Positions 1-13,100 of a stretch of 64,000 bases of DNA are shown here, piece by piece. A program made the position numbers and the translations under genes. The first letter of the stretch is position 1. Every line of letters begins with the position of its first letter. The stretch spans positions 13,204,944-13,268,943 of the forward strand of contig NC_087083.1 in NCBI RefSeq assembly GCF_026151205.1, written 5' to 3'. Source of the DNA: Bolinopsis microptera (taxonomy: Eukaryota; Ctenophora; Tentaculata; Lobata; Bolinopsidae). The notes under the pieces are model-generated. The model made no database searches, had not been told where the DNA came from, and saw only the letters and a list, made by a program, of their open reading frames with translations.

Positions 1-137
1 AATGGAAACCTGAAAACCATGAACTTTCGATAAAATTGTCTATACGTACAAGGTATTTGTAAATGTAAAATACCTAGATTATCTTTTCTGAGAGTTATAA
101 ATGGATCTACTAACGAGTTTTACTTGATAAAACTTAC

Positions 138-1132
138 CACGGCAAATGTTTGAACTGCCCTCTTTTTATCTGAAGTCTGGACAGCAATAGAAACAGATCC
201 AGGCGCCAGTGCGTCTACCACATCGTACAAATCGTCCAAACCTACTGTCAAACTAGTTTCCTGGAAGCAAAACAATTTGTAATAGTTAGATTGGTATTTA
301 AGTTTTATACTTGAAGTTATTTCTTTAGATTTCCCATTATGTTTCTCAATATCATAATGTAATACTAATTGTATACGCGTACGTTATTTAAACGATATAA
401 ATTATAACTCAATGAAATATTTCACTCACCGAATCAATTAGTTGTTTGAAAGAGACGTTGACAGCAAAAGTACCGCCGAGTTCATCCGAACATTTAAGAC
501 TGGTTGAGAGACACGTGCCGGACTTATAGCATGTACCATCGAATACCTCCCATACCTGTGAAGAAACATCGCACTTTCATTAACACACAGCGAGATAAAA
601 AAGTAAAACAAGAGGGTCCACATTGATTGGGCTAACTTGTGTTTTGTTTATGGTGTTACTGCCACACTCGCATAAGTGCACAAATATCAGCAAAGCAATG
701 ATCGTTTTCAGTGTTTAAAAATTATAGTTTTATGGTTTTTTAATCTTAGCACTCACCTTGAACGATTTCTTGACGGCTTTCTTTTCGGCCGAAGTCCGAC
801 AATAATCTCCGCTGAACACAAAACTAGCCAGCAAGGTGTTGTAACTTGGAGTAAAGGCCTCAGGTTCAAAATCATCCTCTGTGGGTGTTTTGTAGTTTTA
901 ATGTTTAAGTCACTCATCGGACTTATAGTACTATTTATAGACAGTTTTTGTTTATATAAAATGTTAATGCTTGACCCGATTTTGTTAACAATGTTTGCTG
1001 CAATAAAATTATATTTCTTTTCATATATATATTTCATAATATAGCAGACAGTACAACAAAACAAATCACACAGAAAATGTATGGCTTACCAGGGGGTACG
1101 AACAACGCTTCTGTCGTTCCTTCTGTAGACGA
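138..1132 (-). CDS. Last visible exons of the giant gene: globular segment
   Basis: Four exons (1132-1090, 878-757, 555-430, 260-138) join in phase. They read a short linker ([13 protein letters not shown]), then [19 protein letters not shown], a segment with [18 protein letters not shown], then [16 protein letters not shown] with two further Cys, and [15 protein letters not shown]. The pattern [15 protein letters not shown] resembles [13 protein letters not shown] of exon 4, so this may be another diverged copy of the module coded further upstream. The final exon ends in a good donor (gtaag), so coding continues beyond base 1. Confidence 0.72.
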
Positions 1133-4100
1133 CTAAAAATGTTTAGGTATAACCTTTTTTCATAAAATTGAAAGTGATACAATAAATTTGAATAACGTTT
1201 ATTTAATAGACGAATGACGATAATCATAACAAAACCAATGCAAGATGGAATTTATAATTAGTGTGTAGAGCAAATATTTGTTCTTTCTTAGTTAATTACC
1301 TCTGTTGATGCGTATAATGTCGAATCTTCTTTTTCCCCATCAGTAACCACTTGGGCTTCGGTTGTACCTTCAGAAACCGCTCCGTCTTCAATTGCCCCAT
1401 CGGAAACCACTGGGGCTTCAGATGCTCCATCGGAAACCACTGGGGCTTCAGTTGCTCCATCGGAAACCACTGGGGCTTCGGTTGCACCATCAGAAACCAC
1501 TGGGGCTTCAGTTGCCCCATCGGGAACCACTGGGGCTTCAGTTGCCCCATCGGGAACCACTGGGGCTTCAGTTGCTCCATCGGAAACCATTGGGGCTTCA
1601 GATGCTCCATCGGAAACCACTGGGGCTTCAGTTGCTCCATCGGAAACCACTGGGGCTTCAGTTGCTCCATCGGAAACCACTGGGGCTTCAGATGCTCCAT
1701 CGGAAACCACTGGGGCTTCGGTTGCCCCATCGGAAACCACTGGGGCTTCAGTTGCTCCATCGGAAACCACTGTGGCTTCAGTTGCAATTTCAGAAACAAC
1801 TGGAGCGTCAGTTGCAATTTTAGAAACAAATGGAGCTGGGGCTTCAGATGTACGTTCAGATACAACTGGGGCCCCATCAGATACAACTGGGGCTTCAGAA
1901 AAACCACCTTCTATTACTATTACAACTTCGGGGTTTTTAGGGGATATTACTTCTTCTGTTATCTCTACATCTAGATCGTCCAATTTATCGCTTTCTTTGG
2001 CGGTTAGTAACTCGACAGTAATATATTTGTCGGTGAATAGTTCAATCCCTTCGTACCCGGTTTTCTTTTCAATTCCGGGCTCTGTTACGTCTTTTATCGA
2101 ACTAGTCGTATCTGAGGATAAAAATGGTCAGAAAAACACAAATTAAACCAAAATTTCGGTTCAGTTCGGCCATTATTTATTATCGACTGTGCAGTGTGCA
2201 CCTTTCTTGTAATGTCAGTCAACTTACCAGATCGAACACATGAAAAATTATTCACATTTAGCTGGGTGTCACCTACAATACGTACTATATTTTGGCTTAT
2301 TTTTCTTTCTCTTCGAATTTCTCTTCGGACGTTTACTAACTGATAATAATCTGAAATCAAATCCACATGCTCGACAAGGCGGGATATAAATGAAAGCTGA
2401 ACTGTTTTGATACCAACTGAATCTTCATAATCAGTAGAAAATGTTTAAGTGATCACTTCTTTGAATTAGTTAGCCTGGAGATTAAATAAAGATTGCGAAA
2501 ACAAACATCATTCAGACTTATTTCACCAATTAACACAAGCATAAACTTAATATCCAAGGGTAATAATTTGCCCCTATAAAAACTTGAAACAGTCACAAAA
2601 CGAAGAGATTTGTTCGTTTAACAGGTGTTTCACTACCTAAAGTGACTGCTGGCTGTGGTAAGTAAGGAATTATAGGAATCTTATACTCCCAAGGTACGAT
2701 CACTATAGGAATCTTAGGAATGATAGGTATGTCATTATCAGACAGCTTAGGTTTGTCAGGGATCTTAGGAATTTTTTCTTTTGTAGGTATCTTCGTACCT
2801 GTGCTGTCTTTGATGTTGTCGCTGTCTGTAGTGTTATTTATGGTAGAAGTTGAGGCAGTTGTACCAGCTTCCGTTCCAAAATCAAATGCTGCAGTAGTTG
2901 TTTTATCTTCTTTTTCAAAAGATCCGGTGGTTGGGTCAGGAAAGTGAATCTGAGACAAAATGATTGTTAATTAATTAATTAGTTAATTATCTCTCTTGTG
3001 TAAAATACTAAATCCCGTATGATCCGCAGGTAGATATTCGAAAGAGGGTTCTGATAAAAACATATTTAAGTCGCTTAAGAAAATTATACTACAAGCTAAT
3101 TAAATATAATTACGCATAATTAATAATAATAAACAATAACTAATAATAATTAATAAATACAATATAACTAAATATAAATCTTACATATGACGAGGTTGGC
3201 TACGGAATTGAAGCCGTCGCACTTCATGAACCAGGATTTCTCAATAACTGTCGCGGCTCAATAGCATTGTAATCGTAGTTTACATACAACAGCGGCTGAA
3301 ATTTGGTCACGTTAAATTTGGTCACAGCTGTGAAATGGAACTCCGAAAATTCTGTGAAATAAACTCTTCAGAAACACAATGTCAATAGTCCATGATTGAA
3401 TAAATTTGGCGACTAATCAGTGCAGTGGCGGCGTAACGTTGCATTTTAGCGCCCCCTGTGCCAATAGTGTTTTCTTGTGGCGCGCCCCTCCCCTCTTAAG
3501 GGGTTGTTCACATATTACATAATCAATATTTGGAAAATTTCAACCCCCCCCCCCCCTCAGTAATCAGTTTTACACATAGCTATTGTGTTGTTTGTTTTCA
3601 TTTGGAAACCCCTCCCCCCTCAGCCGATTACGTAATATGTGAACGATCCCTAAGGTGATTGTAGACGCCAGTGGGACTAACCTCTTTAATGTGCCCTATT
3701 TCGGAGTTTAATATCCATGATCTGTGCGACGGTGAGTACCAAATGTATAAATCTTTATGTTCCCTGAAAATCGATTCAAATTAATTTATCGATTAATTTT
3801 AATGTTACGTCGACCGGTTTGGTTAAACAAAAATTAAAACAGACATGACCCAGTAAAGGATCATGATTTTTTTATAAAACTATTTTAAAGTAACAACTAC
3901 GTTTTTAAAACTTTTAAAAGACTTTTAAAAGACTTTTTAAAGACTTTTTAAAGACTTTTTAAAGACTTTAAAAATTGAAACTCACCCAAGCTCGTCCAAT
4001 TGTACTTTTGAATAAACGGACATGCCACCAAAAACTTTTCTTGTAGCAGCCAACCTGGGAATAGATGACTGATTAAAAGCACACAGTCAGAAATCCTGAC

Positions 4101-7100
4101 TGACCCTCAAAAATGTCATCCAAAATAGTTGCTACTGCTAAAATTAGAAAAATTATTTTGTTGAACTATTATATCCACTTTACTTTTGATTTGATATAGG
4201 CTATTTTAACAAAAAAAGAAGCTGAGACTGTATTTAAGGTATCAAGATGTGAATCAAGATGTGAATCAAGATGTGAATCAAGATGTGAATCAAGATGTGA
4301 ATCAAGATGTGAATCAAGATGTGAATCAAGATGTGAATCAAGATGTGAATCAAGATGTGAATCAAGATGTGAATCAAGATGTGAATCAAGATGTGAATCA
4401 AGATGTGAATCAAGATGTGAATCAAGATGTGAATCAAGATGTGAATCAAGATGTGAATCAAGATGTGAATCAAGATGTGAATCAAGATGTGAATCAAGAT
4501 GTGAATCACAAATTTACTCACTGAAAAATGCCATCAAATGAGAGGGCAATTTCATTACATTCATTCGATACACCATTCTCATTTCCTCCAATATCGGCAG
4601 CTTTTATATTCGGATTGTAGTTAAAAACGCTCACGAGAGAAAATATAAAGTATCCGTCCTTGTCACTTGGGAACCCATCATCTTGGACTGCGAGTGTGTC
4701 AGTTAATTAATTGCCAGTTAATTATGTATTAATTAAAATCACAGTTTCAGACTGGCTGAAAATTTTTAATCACGCACATAATTTAACCAATTAGCACATT
4801 ATTAATTTAACCATTTATCACATTATTGCACAGTAATTTTCCAAGCAAATATTTTTGTGTTTTGTTAATAGATAATTTGTTAATTAAAACATGTTTGTTA
4901 ATTATTATAATCAATACTGTTTACCTGAATAATCTAGTCCGGTTAGTATAGTATCGTATCTTTCACCCACAACCGCATCATTGCAGAATAATCCACCATT
5001 TTCTGCAACTTTCATTCTTTCTTCTCCCCCTGGATGTTATAACTGTTAAATATAAATTAAATATAAATATGTTAAATATGCTAAATATGCTAAATATGTT
5101 AAATATGTTAAATATGTTAAATATGTTAAATATGTTAAATATGTTAAATATGTTAAATGTGTTAAATATGTTAAATATGTTAAATATGTTAAATATGTTA
5201 GATATGTTAGATATGTTAAATATGTCAAATATGTTAGATATGTTAAATATGTTGAATATGTTGAATATGTTAAATATGTTAAATATGTTAAATATGTTAA
5301 ATATGTTAAATATGTTGAATATGTTAAATATGTTAAATATAAGTAACCATCCAGGATCAGATAATTAATTAATAAGTTGTTACAAAGTCGACTCACTGGC
5401 GTATGGACACTCTCCCTCATGTTTGAAGGAAGCTATAATCCCATTCCCGTCCAGGAAGCCTGTTCCTGCAACCCACTTACGCCAGTTCTTAATGTAGTAA
5501 ATATACCTGTGATAAAACAACCAATCAGAGCACAGTATTTACACCACGTGACACAAACTAACCAAGTTATAAATGATAACAGGCAATCAAACAAATTCAT
5601 ATTAACAATGGATCAATAGTAATAGTATGTCGATGACTCTCTATGATCGAATCTTCTATATACCCTTAGTGACTCTAAGTGACCAAACAAAAGTGACCCC
5701 GTTTAACTTAAACGTGGTCACTTTTGTTTGGTCACTTAGACGTTTAACACTATTCAGGATAGTATACCAAGTAACTCCCTTGAACCTTTTTGCAAAATTA
5801 AAGTTTTTATACTGTACATAAATGGTTATTTTGTATATATCGCTTCGACTCAACATTTAAAACTCCGTAGTCCGTCAAAAACTCACATTACAGCTTCTAA
5901 AAAAACAAAAATAGATTTTAAAAACTCACACTTTCTCACTAGGAAGAAGAGTGTCGTCTTCTGGGGTAATCTTTTCATAAACCGCATTCTCGCCCGAAAA
6001 GTCACCACCAAACGTGTAATCACCGTTAACCGCAATCCCACAACCTCCTCCAAAGTTCTCCAGAGTAAATTGCTGGTATTTGCACCACCTTCTGTTCGAT
6101 GCTCCCGATACTGAGGGGTTGCTTAGGAAGGGATTGCTTGCGGAGTTGTGGAGTCAAACACATTAAGTTATAAAGTAATTAACACTTTAACCCATTAGGG
6201 ACGATAGGGTCGTTTTTATGACCCACCTTTTCTAGACGAAAAACCAAATTACTAAACGCAATAACGAATCTATAGCATATATACACAAAATTTATTGGGC
6301 TTCATTATATGTAGCCCAATAAATTTTGAGCATATATGCTATAGATTCGTTATAGCGTTTAGTAATTTGGTTTTTCGTCTATAAAAAGTGGGTCATAAAA
6401 ACGACCCTATCGTCCCTAATGGGTTAAGCCAGAGCTATCTGGTTATGTTTTTTTGTGACGTGACGTGTTACCTTGATAATTGGGTGTGGTGATAAATACT
6501 TGAATATTTACCTGGATATTTACCTGGATAATTACCTGGATAATTACCTGGATAATTACCTGGATAATTACCTGGATAATTACCTGGATAATTACCTGGA
6601 TAATTACCTGGATGGATAATTACCTGGATGGATAATTACCTGGATAATTGGGTGTGGTGACTGCCCTCTCTTCCGCTGTGGCAGGATTAAAACCACCTTC
6701 GTACTTGTCAGGGTCGAACGGCATGGAGGAGAACAGGTCGTATTTGTAGGCGAAGGGTACTGGGTACGGCTCCAGACCGTAGGTATACTTTCCACCACTT
6801 ATAAATTCTGAAGGGTTTTGTTAAGTTAAGTGATTAAGTTAAGTGATTAAGTTAAATTATTTTATAGTTATAAATTTATAATGGCAAAAAATAGTCTTAC
6901 CTGCTATACTGACTGTTCCATATATGGTGTTGGCTGCCTCGTCACATACAAAAATCATTTCTGATACTTCGCTCGGACACACTTCCCTGTTCATGGCCGT
7001 ATAGTCTACCTCACTAAAAGTAGTCTCCACAGCACTGAAGAAGACTTGATATAAACTTGATATAAACTTGATATAAACTTGATATAAACTTGATATAAAC

Positions 7101-10100
7101 TTGATATAAACTTGATATAAACTTGATATAAACTTGATATAAACTTGATATAAACTTGATAATGATATAAACTTGATATAAGCTTGATATATATCTATTG
7201 ATTGTAATATCAATGTCAACAAAGTATACTTTCAATAATTGTTAACGTCACTCAAAATGCATACCAAATATTTATTATATAACGTAAGTTTAAACGTAGC
7301 CGTAAAAAAATCTTGATTTAATATTTAAGCGAGCTAAGACTTACAAAATGTCAAGAAGCGTGGTTTGATACCCAATGGTAAATCCCAGCATTGCGATTGA
7401 ATTAAACAAAGCCGTTCCATCGTCCACTCCCACCTTCTCGTAAACCGGAAGTCCGCCAAATACTCCGCCCCTTGGAGAAAAAAACTGTAAATTAACATCG
7501 TTTTATTTTTGGCCCTTTTTCAAGGTTAAGAGCAATGGTCAACATTAACAATGTTACTGTCTCGTCATAACTCATAATTCAATGTTTATTGAAATCTTAT
7601 CGATCTTATCGGCTTTATAATAAAGTTATCAATCGCTGCGCTTATTAAATACATAATCTGCATTTTTATCGAGGAGTTTTTAAACTCTTTGGCTGAAACA
7701 TACGATATACAAGAAATATAAATAATGGTTTATAACAATTCTGATACCCAGAAAGAGTTGGTCCCAAACATTAATAAAACATCTATATCATAAACAGCAC
7801 CAAAGCGATTTATAATGGTAACCGGACAAAATGTTTGGCAAAAAATAATTGAAAACAGAAATAAAAACATGCCCGTTAAATTTCAGGTAAATGCTATAAA
7901 TTGCTTGCTAGATCAATCTACAAATATATCGATCATCGCCCACCTGTGTTCGTAGATACCATTAATCCTTTCAATACAAGCAAAAGAGGGAAACAACTCC
8001 GGTTCGAGCACACTAACACTATACATTTTATCTTCTTTTGTCTCTAAAGGTGGACACGCCTCTCCTACAGCTGTGATATTAGTTTAGATTAAATATAAAT
8101 TCGGTGTTGGATGTTGTCTTAATCAATATTCGTTATTAGTCAGCTAATGATTATGGGCATATATGGCCATATCACGTGATCGAGACTGTTTTTCGATTTA
8201 TTGTTCTTACAATTTAATGACTTTCCTAAAAAGTCCACAAAAATACCAAACACTCACGCAAGTCGTCGAAGAGATTTCCTAAAATAATAGGGTCATCACT
8301 CGACACTGTCGAGTAATCAATAGGAGCAGTTTTTAAGGTGCTACCGTCCTCACATATTACTGTCCAACTAATGGTACCATCCCCGTCAAAACAGAGGCTT
8401 CCATCCGGTAACTGAGGAAAATTACGTGATATTCGTTTTGTGTCCCGTGGAATTAAACGGGATCAAACGGAACTAGACATGGAAAAACGTTTGCATAGTT
8501 TGCATAGTTTGCATAGTTTGCATAGTTTGTATAGTTTGTATAGTTTGCATAGTTTGCATAGTTTGCATAGTTTGCATAGTTTGCATAGTTTGCATAGTTT
8601 GCACAGTTTGCATAGTTTGCATAGTTTATACAGTTTGCATATTTTGCATAGTTTGCACAGTTTGCATAGTTTGCATAGTTTGCATAGTTTGCATAGTTTG
8701 CATAGTTTGCATAGTTTGCATAGTTTGCATAGTTTGCATAGTTTGCATAGTTTGCATAGTTTGCATAGTTTGCATAGTATGCATAGTATGCATAATATGC
8801 ATAGTTTGCATAGTTTGCATAGTTTGTGGGTGACCTGTCAACTCACCTTATTTGTTGTGAAAGCGATGACTTGACCACCAGCCTCTATTGACCACGAGTA
8901 CTTATCCATAACAAGTCGCCTGAAGTATATAACGTTTTATCAACTACCATTTGTATATAAATAATACTGACCTTAGTTTGTTATTCATGCAGAAAATGAT
9001 AATCAATATTTCAATATCCAAGCTCAAACTGCCTTATTTCTACTTTTGATGAGAAATAAACTCACGTGGTATAGTCATGGTTGTCTGCTGCGTTTAGGTT
9101 TTTTTTAATGTAAACAATTCTGCCGAAATCTCCGGTCATCTTAACAGCTTTGTAATCTCCAGCTATGTCATTAGCCCGGCATTTCAGGTTTGCTAACAGC
9201 ACTACGTAGAGCCCACACACTGTATAATTAGCAGTTGTTAGCAGAATTATAATAGGCTTGTGTGGTTCAGACCTATTTTAGACAGGCCAAAGGATGAGAC
9301 TATACTTTGATTTTAAAGGTGTCGACTGTCGGGTGTCGTATAGAGTAAAGATAAACATTAGACATTTACTAAAGTACTCATGAAACAAGCAGCTAGGTGA
9401 TTTAGTGGGACTGTGAGCGAATGAGCAGTCGAATTGTCGAACTTTATACTTTTGCATAAATATATGCACCATGAGAACCAGTAAGTATTATACAATACAC
9501 TATATACATTATACATTATATATTATACAATACACTATACAATACACTATACAAACACAGGCATTGAATATTTGAACACATTTACAATTTCAAACTTGAC
9601 TGCAAGGAACGTTTTGAAAAATACTTACAGTTAACTGCAACAGGAGCAACAGATCCGGCTTCTGTACTAACTGAACCGCCTGCAGCAGCCGAAGTTGATG
9701 GATCTGAAAGTGACATTTATCCTTGAATCATCAAAATTAAACTTCTTCATCAATCATCATGCCATCAGTTATTATTGAACAAATTCCATGGATTTTGTAC
9801 TCATTAGTAACTATAACTGATCATAAAGAAATGTAAACGGTTTTTGTTATGCTATTTCACTAAATACGATGCTTAAGAGGGTAAAAAAGTGTTGACGTGT
9901 ATACTGTTGGGGAGGTGTCAGGTGAGCCATATTTGAGTTGACATGTGACATAGATGTGTGGATTTCATTGGTTGCTGCCGGAAGCTAATTGGTTAATCGC
10001 TGTCATATAATGGCTCACCCTCCCACAATCATCCAAACTCCAGATTCAGGTCCTATTGAATTCATACAATACCATTAAAATAGTTAAATAATCCATAAAA

Positions 10101-13100
10101 ACCTGGCTCATAAGACTTGTCAGGTTTAGCTGATGTACCCCAAGGTATAAATCCTCCCGTGGATTTATCATCACCTGTAACACGTGGTTCGAGAGTCCTC
10201 ACTTCAGTAATTACTTCATAGGTTCCATAAGGTGGTCCAGGTGGTCTATAAGTTCCAGGAGGGCCATAAGTTCCAGGTGGTACATAAGTTCCAGGAGGGC
10301 CATAAGTTCCAGGAGGGCCATAAGTTCCAGGACGGCCATAAGTTCCAGGTGGGCCATAAGTTCCAGGAGGGCCATTAGTTCCAGGTGGTCCATAAGTTCC
10401 AGGAGGTCCGTAGGTGGTACCGGGTATTCCACCGGTATAACGAGGAGAAGGATAACTGACAGGCGTTCCGTAACTTCCAGTTGGTTCATAGGTAACAACC
10501 GCAGGGCCAGGAGGAGCCGGAGGGAAAGGTTGTGGAGGTTGTGGCACAGGGGAAGGCGGTCCATAAGTTCCAGGGGGGGCATAAGTTTTAGGTGGTACAT
10601 AAGTTCCAGGCGGTCCATAAGTTCCAGGAGGGCCATAAGTTCCAGGTGGTCCATAAGTTCCAGGTGGTCCATAAGTTCCAGGTGGTCCATAAGTTCCAGG
10701 AGGGCCATAAGTTCCAGGTGGTCTATAAGTTCCAGGGGAGGCATAAGTTTTAGGTGGTACATAAGTTCCAGGTGGTCCATAAGTTCCAGGAGGGCCATAA
10801 GTTCCAGGAGGGCCATAAGTTCCAGGTGGTCCATAAGTTCCAGGAGGGCCATAAGTTCCAGGAGGTCCATAAGTTCCAGGAGGTCCGTAGGTGGTACCGG
10901 GTATTCCACCAGTATAACGAGGAGAAGGATAACTGCCAGGCGTTCCGTAATTTCCAGTTGGTTCATAGGTGGAACCAGGTGTTCCATAGGTTCCAGGTGG
11001 TCCATAGGTGGAACCAGGTGTTCCATAGGTACCAGGTGGTCCATAGGTGGAACCAGGTGTTCCATAGGTTCCAGGTGGTCCATAGGTGGAACCAGGTGGT
11101 CCATAGGTACCAGGTGGTCCATAGGTGGAACCAGGTGTTCCATAGGTACCAGGTGGTCCAGAATTACGACCCCTAGTTCCACCGGTATAAGCACCAGGTG
11201 TTCCATAGGTACCAGGTGGTCCAGAATTAGTACCCCTAGTTCCACCGGTATAAGCAGAAGCCATTTCAGCATTGTTAGACGCCGTTCCTGTACCAGAAAC
11301 AAATGATGCCGTTCCTGTACCAGCAAAAAAAGATGCCGTTCCTGTTTTACCAGCAACAAAAGATGCTGTTCCTGTACCAATATCTAAAGATGGCGTTCTT
11401 GTTCCTGGAGTTGAAGCAGCTGTGCCGGCATCAGTTGAGGATCCATCAGGGGATGTATTTGTTCCACCTGAAAATAAAGATGATGAAATTCTACAATTGG
11501 AACATTAAAAAGTTATCATTCTGTAACAAACAATACGTCCTGGTAAAAGAGATCAAAGGCCATAACCTTTCCGTCAAGGGTAATTATACGAAACAGTTAA
11601 TAAGCGCTAATAGTTAATAAGCGCTAAGCGTTGGTACAGGAGTTGATTCTTCAAATATTGTAATTATGCCGAACGAGTTTTGACCGAAAAGCAGTTTTTT
11701 CAATTCTTGCCTGTTCAGGTTTTACACTTCGAAACAATAATTCATTTCTAGTTTCTACTATACACTATTTTTGGGGTAGTTGAGTACCTAAATGCTAAAC
11801 GTGCACCTTTGAAATAATGTAAGTACTGTTATGTGTCGTCAAAGTATTTTGAGAAAGATTGGAAAATTTGTAAAAATATCTAGATGAGAAAAAGTCATTT
11901 TACTAAATATAATGATCTTGCTAGGCTTTACTACAATGTCATTACATTATTTACAACTCACAACTGCCACATCGTTTACCTGGGGACCCCAGGCTATTAT
12001 GTTCATAAACATAATAACGAATAAAGATTCGGCGGAATGACAGGCTGAGCGCCGCCCAGTAACCACATCGTTCATTTAATTAAAGGTCCAGCTTAATTAT
12101 CTTTGAACATCGATATTATATTTATACCCGCTCAGATGAGCCATTAGCTTTCGTTGTAACACGATCAATTGTCAATCGTGTCCGAGTTCGCCCCGGCCAA
12201 GATTGTAGGACAAGCAGCGTACCACTGGAACCTTAAATTATTCAATGCTGGAAGCTGATTGGATAATATATGTGAGCTCACCTTTCGAGGTTGTGGATCT
12301 TTCTAATCCGATCTCTGTTGATGCTTTTGATTCAGATGTTGATTCAGATGTTGATTCAGATGTTGATTCAGATGGAGATTTAGATGTTGATTCAGATGTT
12401 GATTCAGATGTTGATTCATATGGAGATTTAGTTGTTGATTCAGATGTTGATTTGTCTGATCTCGTTGATTTCCCTGGTACAGAAGTTAAAAGTTCTGACC
12501 CAGATTTAGAAATGTATGGTTTAGAAGTTGAAAGTTTTGTCTTCTGTGTTGTCCTTTCTGGCGTCAACTGAGCCGTCGTATCAGTTGTCGTCTGTGTTGT
12601 TTCTTTTGTCGTCGTATCAGTTGTCGTCTGAGTTGTCCTTTCCGGCGTCAACTGAGCCGTCGTATCAGTTGTCGTCTGTGTTGTTTCTTTTGTCGTCGTA
12701 TCAGTTGTCGTCTGAGTTGTCCTTTCTGGCGTCAACTGAGCCGTCGTATCAGTTGTCGTCTGTGTTGTTTCTTTTGTCGTCGTATCAGTTGTCGTCTGAG
12801 TTGTGTTTTCCGGCGTCAACTGAGCCGTCGTATCAGTTGTCGTCTGAGTTGTTTCTTTTGTCGTCGTATCGGTTGTCGTCTGTGTTGTCCTTTCCGGCGT
12901 CAACTGAGCCGTCGTATCAGTTGTCGTCTGAGTTGTCCTTTCCGGCGTCAACTGAGTCGTCGTATCAGTTGTCGTCTGAGTTGTTTCTTTTGTCGTCGTA
13001 TCGGTTGTCGTCTGAGTTGTCCTTTCCGGCGTCAACTGAGCCGTCGTATCAGTTGTGGTCTGTGTTGTTTCTTTTGTCGTCGTATCAGTTGTCGTCTGAG

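Noticed and set aside
1351..1974. Long plus-strand frames opposite the decapeptide exon
   Set aside because: They arise from the 30-bp repeat; the minus frame fits splice phases and the others do not.
4234..5420. Frames coding (HILI)n, (NQDV)n, (LTY)n, (MLN)n
   Set aside because: All lie wholly in intronic minisatellites between exons with matching phases.
8440..8874. Leu-His-Ser repeat frame
   Set aside because: It reads the 9-bp intronic satellite and overlaps a real exon on the other strand.
10530..11306. Arg/Ser-rich plus-strand frame opposite the PGTY exon
   Set aside because: It mirrors the repeat on the coding strand and has no splice or start support.
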